Source of the DNA: Shewanella profunda
Lineage (GTDB): Bacteria > Pseudomonadota > Gammaproteobacteria > Enterobacterales > Shewanellaceae
Length of the DNA: 44,021 bases
Direction: 5' to 3'
NCBI RefSeq assembly: GCF_023283765.1
Contig: NZ_JAKILG010000040.1
Location: forward strand, 1 to 44,021
The notes beneath the pieces were generated by a model that was not told the origin of the DNA, ran no database searches, and saw only the letters and a list, made by a program, of their open reading frames with translations. A program made the translations under genes and the position numbers. This document shows positions 26,693 to 34,056 of this stretch, in pieces (positions within the stretch are counted from its first letter, which is position 1; each line of letters begins with the position of its first letter).

Positions 26693-27598
26693 ATGAGAAT
26701 CGCGATCCTATCGCAAGGGCCTGAGCTATATTCAACTAAGCGACTCGTTGAAGCGGCTCAACTACGTGGTCATGAAGTACACGTAATTAATCCCCTTGAA
26801 TGTTATATGAATATCAATATGCGGCAATCAAGTATTCATATTGGTGGGCGAGAACTCCCCACTTTTGATGCAGTGATCCCCCGTATTGGGGCATCGATTA
26901 CCTTCTATGGTTCGGCGGTGCTGCGTCAGTTTGAGATGATGGGTGTATATGCCTTGAATGATTCCGTTGGCATCTCACGCTCACGGGACAAATTACGTTC
27001 AATGCAGCTTATGTCACGTCGTGGAATTGGGTTACCAATTACAGGGTTTGCTAATAAACCCAGTGATATTCCTGACTTAATTGATATGGTGGGTGGTGCG
27101 CCTCTTGTTATCAAATTACTTGAAGGCACACAAGGAATTGGCGTGGTCTTAGCTGAAACCCGTAAAGCTGCCGAGAGTGTCATTGAAGCCTTTATGGGCC
27201 TTAAAGCCAATATCATGGTGCAAGAATATATTAAAGAAGCTAATGGCGCGGATATTCGCTGTTTTGTGCTCGGTGATAAAGTTATCGCCGCCATGAAGCG
27301 TCAAGCTATGCCCGGAGAGTTTCGTTCTAACCTGCACCGTGGTGGAACGGCAAGTTTAGTTAAACTCACTCCAGAAGAGCGCTCTGTGGCTATTCGCGCG
27401 GCTAAGACCATGGGATTAAATGTGGCAGGGGTTGATTTACTGCGCTCGAACCATGGCCCCGTCATAATGGAAGTGAACTCTTCACCAGGGCTTGAAGGCA
27501 TTGAAGGCGCAACGACGAAAGATGTGGCTGGTGCGATCATTGAGTTTGTTGAAAAAAATGTGACTAAAGTGAAAAAGGTGACTCAGGCGCAAGGTTAA
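26693..27598 (+). CDS. rimK: ribosomal protein S6-glutamate ligase RimK
   Basis: A 301-residue ATP-grasp ligase that adds glutamates to the C-terminus of ribosomal protein S6 (E. coli RimK, 300 residues). The ATP-grasp blocks are visible: PLVIKLLEGTQGIGVVLAE near 137-155, YIKEANGADIRCFV near 181-194 and GPVIMEVNSSPGLEGIE near 253-269 with the metal-binding E and N. I place the start at 26693, where GGAG is 6-7 bases upstream; an upstream in-frame TTG adds five residues only. It lies between fdx and iscX. Confidence 0.93.
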   Translation: MRIAILSQGPELYSTKRLVEAAQLRGHEVHVINPLECYMNINMRQSSIHIGGRELPTFDAVIPRIGASITFYGSAVLRQFEMMGVYALNDSVGISRSRDKLRSMQLMSRRGIGLPITGFANKPSDIPDLIDMVGGAPLVIKLLEGTQGIGVVLAETRKAAESVIEAFMGLKANIMVQEYIKEANGADIRCFVLGDKVIAAMKRQAMPGEFRSNLHRGGTASLVKLTPEERSVAIRAAKTMGLNVAGVDLLRSNHGPVIMEVNSSPGLEGIEGATTKDVAGAIIEFVEKNVTKVKKVTQAQG

Positions 27599-27667
27599 AT
27601 AGTGTAGGTTGCGTCGCATTAAGGCACCAAGTTATTCACTTCACTATGAATGAATAAGGGGTGGAAG

Positions 27668-27865
27668 ATGAGCTTAAAATGGACTGATTCCTTAGATATT
27701 GCGTTAGAGTTACTCGAAAAACACTCAGATGTTGATCCCCATAAATTACATTTTACTGAGTTGTATGAATGGATCTTAGCCTTAGATGACTTTGCTGATG
27801 AGCCCAAACATTGTAACGAACGAATTCTCGAAGCGATCCAGCAATGTTGGATTGAAGAGAAATAA
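27668..27865 (+). CDS. iscX: Fe-S cluster assembly modulator IscX
   Basis: A 65-residue acidic protein of the IscX/YfhJ family, which binds IscS and modulates desulfurase activity in response to iron. LKWTDSLDIALELLE opens the protein and FTELYEWILALDDFADEP gives the conserved acidic surface; ERILEAIQQCWIEE closes it. The start at 27668 follows GGGGTGGAAG and matches E. coli IscX; the upstream in-frame ATG at 27650 adds six residues. In E. coli iscX is directly after fdx; here rimK and a terminator intervene. Confidence 0.93.
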   Translation: MSLKWTDSLDIALELLEKHSDVDPHKLHFTELYEWILALDDFADEPKHCNERILEAIQQCWIEEK

Positions 27866-27940
27866 CTGATTTTTGGGTATTTAAAAGCACAGATAGCACC
27901 ATTAATGTGAGTCATACTGTCTTTATTAACATTAGCTAAG

Positions 27941-27954
27941 GTGATTTATTTCAC
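27941..27954 (+). promoter_or_regulatory. possible CRP site
   Basis: GTGATTTATTTCAC fits GTGA-N6-TCAC, the core of the CRP consensus, but lacks the outer T and A. About one such match is expected by chance in a window of this size. It is listed because it lies 37 bp upstream of a perfect FNR box. Confidence 0.3.
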
Positions 27955-27990
27955 GTTTTAGTGGTAGCGCAGAGAATATTTTGCGGGACT

Positions 27991-28004
27991 TTGATCGCAA
28001 TCAA
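27991..28004 (+). promoter_or_regulatory. perfect FNR/EtrA binding site with class II spacing
   Basis: TTGATCGCAATCAA matches TTGAT-N4-ATCAA in every defined base. A -10-like TATCTT at 28026-28031 would start transcription near 28038, putting the box centre at about -41, the class II activating position. In Shewanella the FNR homologue is EtrA. The likely target is the 55-residue membrane peptide gene at 28096. Confidence 0.72.
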
Positions 28005-28095
28005 GTTCATTTTGAATGAATATCGTATCTTGTTATATATTGGTTAAGACATTTGGCTGGCTTAACTTTGGTATCGCAACTGCAAGGATGTTCAC

Positions 28096-28263
28096 ATGAA
28101 ACTTTTGCTTGTTTTGTTATCTATACTTGTTCCTTCAATGGCTTGGGCTCATCCTGGGCATGGCGGTGTCGGTCTATTCCATCACCTATTAGATCTTGCA
28201 CCAGCAATTATCCTCGTGGCTTTGATTGTATGGGCAGGGATTTGGGCTAAAAATCGAAAATAA
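28096..28263 (+). CDS. small FNR-linked membrane peptide with histidine-rich start
   Basis: A 55-residue ORF. It begins with a signal-peptide-like stretch (MKLLLVLLSILVPSMAWA), continues HPGHGGVGLFHH with five histidines in twelve residues, and ends with a membrane helix LAPAIILVALIVWAGIWA and a basic tail KNRK. AAGGATG gives a ribosome site. The A-W-A ending suggests signal peptidase cleavage, which would expose a histidine-rich N-terminus in the periplasm, so metal or haem contact is imaginable but not shown. A perfect FNR site lies about 90 bp upstream and a terminator 21 bp downstream. No family is recognised with confidence. Confidence 0.72.
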   Translation: MKLLLVLLSILVPSMAWAHPGHGGVGLFHHLLDLAPAIILVALIVWAGIWAKNRK

Positions 28264-28283
28264 TTCCATCTCCGTATTGATTG

Positions 28284-28320
28284 GCCCTACTAGGATTTTT
28301 GATCCTAGTGGGGCATTTTG
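28284..28320 (+). terminator. terminator after the small membrane peptide
   Basis: GCCCTACTAGGAT and ATCCTAGTGGGGC pair through 13 positions with a G-U pair, followed by ATTTTG. It makes the peptide gene a self-contained unit. Confidence 0.82.
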
Positions 28321-28458
28321 TATGGTCGAACTGATTATGAAAAAAGCTAATGTGCGCAATATCTCAGGCTAATTGGCTATAAAGATAGGATTTGGCTTTT
28401 AAATTTCGTATAATCCGCGCGAATTTTTCAAACTTGCTGACAAAGGAAGCTAGTTATT

Positions 28459-28890
28459 ATGGCGATCGAACGCACATTTTCTATTATCAAGCCAGATGCT
28501 GTTGCAAAAAACCACATCGGTGCTATCTACAATCGTTTTGAGACTGCTGGTCTTAAGATCGTTGCAGCTAAAATGTTACACCTGACTAAAGAACAAGCTG
28601 AAGGCTTCTATGCAGAGCATAGCGAGCGCGGTTTCTTCGGTGCTCTGGTTGCATTTATGACTTCTGGCCCAATCATGGTCCAAGTATTAGAAGGCGAAAA
28701 CGCTGTTTTAGCTCACCGTGAAATTTTAGGTGCAACTAACCCGGCTCAAGCGGCTCCTGGTACTATCCGTGCTGATTTTGCTGAAAGCATCGACGAAAAT
28801 GCAGCTCACGGCTCTGACGCTGTTGAATCTGCAGCCCGTGAAATTGCTTACTTCTTTAGTGCTGAAGAATTGTGTCCACGTACACGTTAA
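28459..28890 (+). CDS. ndk: nucleoside diphosphate kinase
   Basis: A 143-residue enzyme that keeps nucleoside triphosphate pools balanced by transferring the gamma phosphate via a phosphohistidine. The catalytic histidine is H117 in NAAHGSD. The N-terminus ERTFSIIKPDAVAKN and the loop near 90-110 (ATNPAQAAPGTIR) are typical. AAGGAAGC precedes the ATG, and TATAAT at 28409-28414 is a good -10 for it. The gene is monocistronic between terminators. Confidence 0.97.
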   Translation: MAIERTFSIIKPDAVAKNHIGAIYNRFETAGLKIVAAKMLHLTKEQAEGFYAEHSERGFFGALVAFMTSGPIMVQVLEGENAVLAHREILGATNPAQAAPGTIRADFAESIDENAAHGSDAVESAAREIAYFFSAEELCPRTR

Positions 28891-28908
28891 TTCAGTACTA
28901 ATGATGAC

Positions 28909-28934
28909 AAAAGGAGCCCTATGGCTCCTTTTTT
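28909..28934 (+). terminator. terminator after ndk
   Basis: AAAAGGAGCC / GGCTCCTTTTTT with loop CTAT, 18 bp after the ndk stop. Confidence 0.9.
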
Positions 28935-29040
28935 GTTGCTGCTGTACGGCAGGTTTGCTATTTCAAAGTATCGTAACTTCAGATTATTTATCTAATTTTA
29001 TTGAAAGTTTTATTTTTTACGCAAATTTTAAAAATTTTTC

Positions 29041-29068
29041 CTTGAAATTTTATCGCTTGTCCTTATAT
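29041..29068 (+). promoter_or_regulatory. sigma-32 heat-shock promoter of ibpA
   Basis: CTTGAAA at 29041-29047, a 13-bp spacer, then CCTTATAT at 29061-29068, close to the RpoH consensus CTTGAAA / CCCCATNT. It would start a transcript at about 29075, with a 5' leader near 140 nt before ibpA. Confidence 0.78.
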
Positions 29069-29074
29069 CTACTT

Positions 29075-29215
29075 CAGGATCGCTCGATGAGGATCCCAAT
29101 GTGAATTCTGTGCCGTAAGGACAGAAGAATAAACTCGGCGAGACACTATCAATGCGTTTTCTTTGTGAAAACCGTTCGCCAATTTTCCATATTGCTTAAG
29201 AGTAAGGATATGAAT
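29075..29215 (+). ncRNA. ibpA 5' leader with ROSE-type RNA thermometer
   Basis: The last hairpin (29188-29212) pairs CATATT with GATATG and CTTA with TAAG around loop AGAG, leaving G29194 bulged inside a UUGCU motif (29192-29196), the hallmark of ROSE elements. The stem buries the ribosome site AAGGAT (29204-29209) and the first ATG. Upstream stems are GGATC/GATCC (29077-29081/29092-29096), TTCTGT/ACAGAA (29106-29111/29121-29126) and GGCGA/TCGCC (29137-29141/29176-29180). ROSE elements melt on heat shock and permit translation of small heat-shock proteins. Confidence 0.82.
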
Positions 29216-29659
29216 ATGCGTACTTATGATTTAACTCCACTTTACCGCAGTGCCATCGGTTTTGATCGTTTAGCACAACTGGCCGAACATGCTGCAGCCA
29301 ATAATGGCAATTCAGGTTATCCTCCATATAACATAGAATTATTAGGTGAAAACCGTTATCGCATTACTATGGCCGTCGCTGGTTTTTCCATGGAAGAACT
29401 TGAGATCAGCAGCGAAGGTGAAAAATTACTGGTAAAAGGCAATAAGGCCGAAAGCCAAACTGAGCGTAAATATTTGTATCAAGGCATTGCCGAACGCGGG
29501 TTTGAGCGTACCTTCCAGTTGGCCGATTATGTGACTGTGCTTGGCGCCAGTTTAGAAAATGGTTTACTGAATATCGATTTAGTGCGTGAAATTCCTGAAG
29601 CATTAAAACCACGCAAAATTGAAATCAGTTCATCGCGTTTATTAGATAGCCAGTCATAA
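29216..29659 (+). CDS. ibpA: small heat-shock protein IbpA
   Basis: A 147-residue alpha-crystallin chaperone that binds aggregating proteins and hands them to the DnaK-ClpB system. The N-terminus RTYDLTPLYRSAIGFDRL is nearly the E. coli IbpA start. The alpha-crystallin domain runs from about residue 38 (YNIELLGENRYRITMAVAGF) to 125, including GIAERGFERTFQLAD. The C-terminal IEI motif (RKIEIS), used for oligomer contact, is present. The ATG at 29216 sits 8 bases after AAGG; the ATG at 29210 is only 2 away and lies in the thermometer stem. Controlled by sigma-32 and the ROSE leader. Confidence 0.95.
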   Translation: MRTYDLTPLYRSAIGFDRLAQLAEHAAANNGNSGYPPYNIELLGENRYRITMAVAGFSMEELEISSEGEKLLVKGNKAESQTERKYLYQGIAERGFERTFQLADYVTVLGASLENGLLNIDLVREIPEALKPRKIEISSSRLLDSQS

Positions 29660-29687
29660 TGGTCTTGGCGATGAAAGCCTAAAGGAG

Positions 29688-29714
29688 AAGGGGAGCATTA
29701 GCTCCCCTTTGTTT
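29688..29714 (+). terminator. terminator between ibpA and ilvH
   Basis: AAGGGGAGC / GCTCCCCTT with loop ATTA, followed by TGTTTT. Best for ibpA, and possibly also used by the convergent ilvH, for which the downstream T-tract is weaker. Confidence 0.85.
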
Positions 29715-29729
29715 TAGATTCTCTAAACT

Positions 29730-30224
29730 TTACGCTCTCATGGCTTTCTCACCACGGGAAAGGCCTACAACGCCTGAGCGCGAGACTTCAACCACTTTTG
29801 TTACTTCGCCCATAGCATGGATAAAAGCATCGAGTTTGTCAGTCGTACCCACTAGTTGGATGGTATAAAGATTGGCGGTGACATCGACAATCTGGCCACG
29901 AAAAATATCGGCAGTACGCTTGATCTCTTCTCTAAATTCACCCTGCGCTCGCACTTTAACCAAGGCAAGTTCACGCTCAATATAAGCTGACTCTGTGATA
30001 TTCGATACTTTGAGCACATCGATCAACTTATGCAGTTGTTTTTCGATTTGCTCAAGGACCTTTTCATCGGCAACCACGGTGACAGTTAAGCGCGATAGCG
30101 TAATATCATCGGTTGGAGCTACGGTTAAACTTTCAATGTTATAGCCGCGCTGTGAAAATAAGCCCACCACTCGCGATAGTGCGCCGGATTGGTTTTCCAG
30201 TAAAACAGATATAATTCGACGCAT
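29730..30224 (-). CDS. ilvH: acetolactate synthase 3 small (regulatory) subunit
   Basis: A 164-residue regulatory subunit of acetohydroxyacid synthase III (E. coli IlvH, 163). The N-terminal ACT domain is shown by RRIISVLLENQSGALSRVVGLFSQRGYNIESL, the valine-binding region, with a second ACT-like domain from about residue 80. SRSGVVGLSRGEK closes the protein. I choose the ATG at 30224, one base of which belongs to the ilvI stop (TAATG), with GGAG 8 bases upstream. It confers valine feedback inhibition on IlvI. Confidence 0.95.
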   Translation of the reverse strand: MRRIISVLLENQSGALSRVVGLFSQRGYNIESLTVAPTDDITLSRLTVTVVADEKVLEQIEKQLHKLIDVLKVSNITESAYIERELALVKVRAQGEFREEIKRTADIFRGQIVDVTANLYTIQLVGTTDKLDAFIHAMGEVTKVVEVSRSGVVGLSRGEKAMRA

Positions 30225-31942
30225 TAGCATTTCTCCGTTTTGCTTAGCCACATTTCATTCATTGCCCCACCGCGCATAAGCATAGGATAAACATGCTCAG
30301 TCTCGTCCACCATGATATCAATAAAGACTAATTTATCTTTCATCGCTAAGGCTTCTGCCATCTTTGACTCAAGCTCAGCTGGATCGCTTATTGTCATACC
30401 AACATGCCCATAAGCCTCGGCAATTTTGGCAAAATTAGGCACTGAGTCCATATAGGAATGGGAATGACGACCAGAGTAAATCATGTCCTGCCACTGTTTA
30501 ACCATTCCGAGAAAGCGGTTGTTCAAGTTGATAATTTTTACCGGAGTATCGTATTGCAACGCGGTTGATAACTCTTGAATATTCATCTGGATAGAGCCAT
30601 CACCCGTGACACATACAACGGTTTCATCTGGCATGGCTAACTTAACACCCATAGCAGCGGGTAAACCAAATCCCATAGTGCCCAAGCCACCTGAGTTGAT
30701 CCAACGGCGCGGCTTATCGAAGGGGTAGTATAGAGCGGCAAACATTTGGTGCTGACCCACATCTGAGGCGACATAGGCATCACCCTGGGTTAGTTTATAT
30801 AAGGTTTCAATGACTTGCTGCGGCTTAATACGACCACTCGTTTTGTCATAGGCGAGACAGTCACGGCTGCGCCATTGTTCTATATCACTCCACCACGTCG
30901 CGATGGCATCGCTATCATTGTGTTCGTTCGATTCATCCAACAGTGCCAACATACTGTCAAGCACGCTATCGGCAGAACCTACAATCGGAATATCCACCCG
31001 TACAGTCTTGGAAATGGATGAAGGGTCGATATCTATATGCAGAATGGTCGCATTTGGGCAATATTTTTCTACATTGTTGGTGGTTCTATCGTCGAAACGG
31101 ACGCCGATACCGAAGATCAAGTCGCAATTATGCATTGTCATATTGGCTTCGTAACGGCCATGCATACCCAGCATACCTAAGCTGTTTTTGTGGGTGCTAG
31201 GAAAGGCGCCAAGTCCCATAAGTGTGCTGATAACGGGGATATTTAGTTTTTCGGCAAGTTGCAGAATTTGTTTGTCGCAGGCTGAAATAATGGCGCCGCC
31301 ACCCACGTATAGCACAGGCTTTTTAGCCGCTAGTAGCGCTTGTAGACCTCGGCGTATTTGACCTTTATGGCCCGAAGTCGTTGGATTATAGGATCGCATT
31401 TTTACACTTTCGGGATAGAGATATTCGTGCAGTAATGCGGGGTTTAAACAATCTTTTGGTAAATCGACAACGACAGGTCCAGGGCGACCGGTAGAGGCAA
31501 TATAAAAGGCTTTTTTAATGATTTCAGGAATTTGTTTTGGATCTTGTACTAAAAAGCTGTGTTTTACCACAGGGCGCGAAATACCGATCATATCGCACTC
31601 TTGGAAGGCATCATTGCCAATCAGATTACTTGGTACTTGGCCTGACAATACCACTAAGGGAATTGAATCCATATAAGCGGTAGCAATACCGGTAATCGCA
31701 TTAGTTGCACCAGGACCTGAGGTGACAAGCACCACACCAACCTTACCCGTTGCACGGGCGTAACCATCGGCCATATGCACTGCAGCTTGTTCGTGGCGAA
31801 CCAGAATGTGTTCTATACCGGGGATAACATGTAGGGCGTCGTAGATATCTAAAACTGAACCGCCAGGATAACCAAATACGTGCTTTACACCTTCGTCTAT
31901 TAAGGATCGCACTATCATGCTGGCGCCGGATAACATCTCCAT
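30224..31942 (-). CDS. ilvI: acetolactate synthase 3 large (catalytic) subunit
   Basis: A 572-residue thiamine-diphosphate enzyme that makes acetolactate and acetohydroxybutyrate for branched-chain amino acid synthesis. The catalytic glutamate is E51 in RHEQAAVHMADGYARA. The ThDP-magnesium motif GDGSIQMN lies near residue 445 and is followed by NLNNRFLGMVKQWQDMIYSGRHS. FAD-binding GVRFDDRTTNN is near 280. It is collinear with E. coli IlvI. GGAGTTCCAC precedes the ATG. The first 300 bp upstream hold several small stem-loops but no clear attenuator. Confidence 0.96.
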   Translation of the reverse strand: MEMLSGASMIVRSLIDEGVKHVFGYPGGSVLDIYDALHVIPGIEHILVRHEQAAVHMADGYARATGKVGVVLVTSGPGATNAITGIATAYMDSIPLVVLSGQVPSNLIGNDAFQECDMIGISRPVVKHSFLVQDPKQIPEIIKKAFYIASTGRPGPVVVDLPKDCLNPALLHEYLYPESVKMRSYNPTTSGHKGQIRRGLQALLAAKKPVLYVGGGAIISACDKQILQLAEKLNIPVISTLMGLGAFPSTHKNSLGMLGMHGRYEANMTMHNCDLIFGIGVRFDDRTTNNVEKYCPNATILHIDIDPSSISKTVRVDIPIVGSADSVLDSMLALLDESNEHNDSDAIATWWSDIEQWRSRDCLAYDKTSGRIKPQQVIETLYKLTQGDAYVASDVGQHQMFAALYYPFDKPRRWINSGGLGTMGFGLPAAMGVKLAMPDETVVCVTGDGSIQMNIQELSTALQYDTPVKIINLNNRFLGMVKQWQDMIYSGRHSHSYMDSVPNFAKIAEAYGHVGMTISDPAELESKMAEALAMKDKLVFIDIMVDETEHVYPMLMRGGAMNEMWLSKTEKC

Positions 31943-32354
31943 GTGGAACTCCTATTGCATAGTACCGTTACGGTAAACAGTATTTTGTTACAGCGACGGT
32001 AATCGCTCTAAAGTTAAGCCTGAAGGGTAATTCAGACTCCAAACCGCTGAACTTGCTCTAGTAGGGCAAGTGACTCATCCTCTTGGATGCAGCAACTGTT
32101 GCAATGAACAGAATTTCATCATATTCAAAAAAAACGACATTTCAAGCGTTTTATCTAAAAAATAACCAACTTGAAACATTTTCAACTTTATAGGGTTTGG
32201 GAATTAGTAGGTTAATATGAGGTTTTTGTAACGATTTACTTATAAAACTTTTATATCTCAATAAAATAAGTCTTATAAAATTAAAAACGATGCTAGAGCA
32301 TCGTTTTTAATCGAAGATAAGTGATATAAATATTATTGAAAGCTGATGTAGACT
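31943..32354. other. ilvI upstream region
   Basis: On the ilvI strand the leader can fold several small hairpins: CTTGC/GCAAG, AGTCTGAA/TTCAGGCT, AGCGA/TCGCT and TACCG-TAA-CGGTA. None is followed by a T-tract, so I do not call an attenuator. Upstream is AT-rich DNA that suits the promoter and Lrp-type control seen for E. coli ilvIH, but no individual site is claimed. The MFS-side terminator is annotated separately. Confidence 0.4.
32281..32310. terminator. bidirectional terminator 3' of the MFS exporter gene
   Basis: TTAAAAACGATGC / GCATCGTTTTTAA with a TAGA loop. It has A and T tracts on both sides and lies about 45 bp beyond the stop of the Bcr/CflA gene, ahead of ilvI. Confidence 0.88.
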
Positions 32355-33584
32355 TTAAGTTACAGCACCCGCTTGATGTTTTGGTCGATTACACTGACAA
32401 ATCCCCACGAGTACCACTGCACTTAACATTAATGCCGAGAAGGGCACTGCGGTGCCGTTATAAAATACCGCAAGCAGCGGACCCGCAAGGGCACCACAAC
32501 CGAACCTTAAGGTGCCTATAACCGCAGTAGCAGTCCCTGTCTCTTGTTTAAATTTCATTAGCACTATGGCATCGGCATTAACCGACATTATCCCTAAACA
32601 CCCCATCAGAGGAATGAGCATAATCACCGTAAAGTGGTAGCTGAGTCCTAGTAGGTTTACTGCTAATAGCCCTACACCGGCTAAGGCACCAAAGAAGGTT
32701 GAAACGTGTAACATTCTTAAGGAGCCATAACGACCAACCACTCGGGTATTAAGGATATTGGCCAGCATTAAAGCGCCAACATTAATACTAAATAAGATAG
32801 CAAAAAAAGATTTATCTAAATTAAAGACTTCCATATAGATAAAGGGTGATGCAGTGAGGTAACAGAAGAAGGCAAAGGAGGTTAATACACCACTTGCAAT
32901 ATTCAGTTTAACGCCAGCGCGGGAAAATACGGTTGCATATGCGCCTAAGAAGGATTTTTGACTACGGGTATCTTGATCTTTATCGCTTGGCATTTTCAGC
33001 AGTATTATCACCATAAACAGCAACAGCGCTGCATAGGCAGATTGAATGAAGAAAATTAAGTGCCATTCACCTAACTCTAAAATCAAGCTACCGATACTGG
33101 GTGCTAATAAGGGGGCTAGCATCATAATTAAGCTTACATAGGACATGCCTTTTGCAGTATTGTCCCCATACACTTCTTTAATGTATCCAGGTACAACCAC
33201 TGTTGCCGCGGCACCGATAAAGGCCTGCAAGAAACGTAGTCCTAAAAAGACTTCGACTTGTGCAGCAAACCCAATCAGTAAGCTTATCAGCATAAATCCA
33301 CTCAGCCCCATAATCACCATAGGTCTGCGGCCGATGCGATCGGCTAATGGACCAAAACACAACATGCCGAGTGCATAACCTGCTAAATAAATACTCAGAG
33401 ACTGCTGTACTGTGGTGACGTCGGTATGAAAGCTGAGTGCCAAGGTCGACATAGCAGGCAAATACATGTCGATAGCCAGAGGAGTGATCGCAACTATGGC
33501 GGCTAGCATGGGAATAAGCAGGGCTAAATTCGGTATGCGTCTGATATTAGTGGCAGTGCTGCTGGGTTGTAATTGTGGATCCAC
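32355..33584 (-). CDS. Bcr/CflA-family multidrug efflux MFS transporter
   Basis: A 409-residue major facilitator with 12 predicted membrane helices, of the drug:proton antiporter (12-TMS) group that includes bicyclomycin resistance protein Bcr. Family blocks: ITPLAIDMYLPAMSTLA near residues 35-51, and the loop 2-3 motif GPLADRIGRRPMVIMG near 79-94. PGYIKEVYGDN near 128-138 is the Bcr-type block after helix 4. Start GTG at 33584 with GAGG 6 bases upstream. Substrate not known; bicyclomycin, sulfonamides or chloramphenicol are known for relatives only. An inverted repeat 44 bp upstream could bind a regulator. Confidence 0.88.
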   Translation of the reverse strand: MDPQLQPSSTATNIRRIPNLALLIPMLAAIVAITPLAIDMYLPAMSTLALSFHTDVTTVQQSLSIYLAGYALGMLCFGPLADRIGRRPMVIMGLSGFMLISLLIGFAAQVEVFLGLRFLQAFIGAAATVVVPGYIKEVYGDNTAKGMSYVSLIMMLAPLLAPSIGSLILELGEWHLIFFIQSAYAALLLFMVIILLKMPSDKDQDTRSQKSFLGAYATVFSRAGVKLNIASGVLTSFAFFCYLTASPFIYMEVFNLDKSFFAILFSINVGALMLANILNTRVVGRYGSLRMLHVSTFFGALAGVGLLAVNLLGLSYHFTVIMLIPLMGCLGIMSVNADAIVLMKFKQETGTATAVIGTLRFGCGALAGPLLAVFYNGTAVPFSALMLSAVVLVGICQCNRPKHQAGAVT

Positions 33585-33952
33585 TGTGACCTCGGGTGGC
33601 GAAAGAAATGAAAGCTTACTTCTATGATTAACACTTGCTGTTAAATGGTTCCAAGATCATTCGCTGTTCAGCCATATCCACTATCAATATGGGCTCAATA
33701 CAATATTGATTGTTTTGCGTATTGGGGATTGGAATGAATGGCTTGTCTCGTTCACTTACACACTACAAGGCTAGAGAAGCTAAGCAATAACATAGTAAAG
33801 CGGTCAGGCAAATAAACCAATCATTGGAGTGGCTTCTTTACCTTCTTTTTCATATTAAAGTGTAACGAAAGGACAACCCCATAAATTATAAGTCCTTTGG
33901 CCGTGAGTATGAGAACTTGATTCTTTAATCATTTGTTACTCTAAGGTTTTAT
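33585..33952. other. intergenic region between the divergent MFS and lipoprotein genes
   Basis: No ORF is supported. It holds the inverted repeat at 33628 near the MFS start. The rest is AT-rich without structures I can name. The Pho box at 33953 begins at its right end. Confidence 0.4.
33628..33644. promoter_or_regulatory. inverted repeat upstream of the MFS gene
   Basis: TTAACA-CTTGC-TGTTAA is a perfect 6-bp dyad, 44 bp before the MFS start codon and thus probably near its promoter. The binding protein is unknown. Confidence 0.35.
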
Positions 33953-33985
33953 CTTGTCACCTAAGTGTCACTAAGTTGTCATTCC
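33953..33985 (+). promoter_or_regulatory. three-repeat Pho box (PhoB site)
   Basis: Three consecutive 11-bp units, CTTGTCACCTA, AGTGTCACTAA and GTTGTCATTCC, share the (T/G)TGTCA(C/T) core in exact 11-bp phase, as in PhoB boxes (CTGTCAT plus a four-base AT-rich spacer). The site is 72 bp before the ATG of the lipoprotein gene. It predicts induction on phosphate starvation. Confidence 0.75.
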
Positions 33986-34056
33986 TGCGACTTTTTTCTT
34001 CTTTAGCTTAATGGGCTTTAGTCCTCTTTACCCCATTCTCACAGGAAATAATAACG

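Noticed and set aside
28053..28250. A 65-codon frame overlapping the small membrane peptide gene
   Set aside because: No ribosome site and no coherent protein features; the other frame from 28096 has a signal peptide, membrane helix and Shine-Dalgarno.
28730..29104. An open frame within and after ndk
   Set aside because: It overlaps most of the ndk 3' end in another frame and spans the ndk terminator and the ibpA promoter.
32075..32119. A possible ilvI leader peptide on the minus strand (14 residues with three leucines)
   Set aside because: It lacks a ribosome site, the leucine codons are few, and no terminator hairpin with a T-tract follows before ilvI, so attenuation is not supported.
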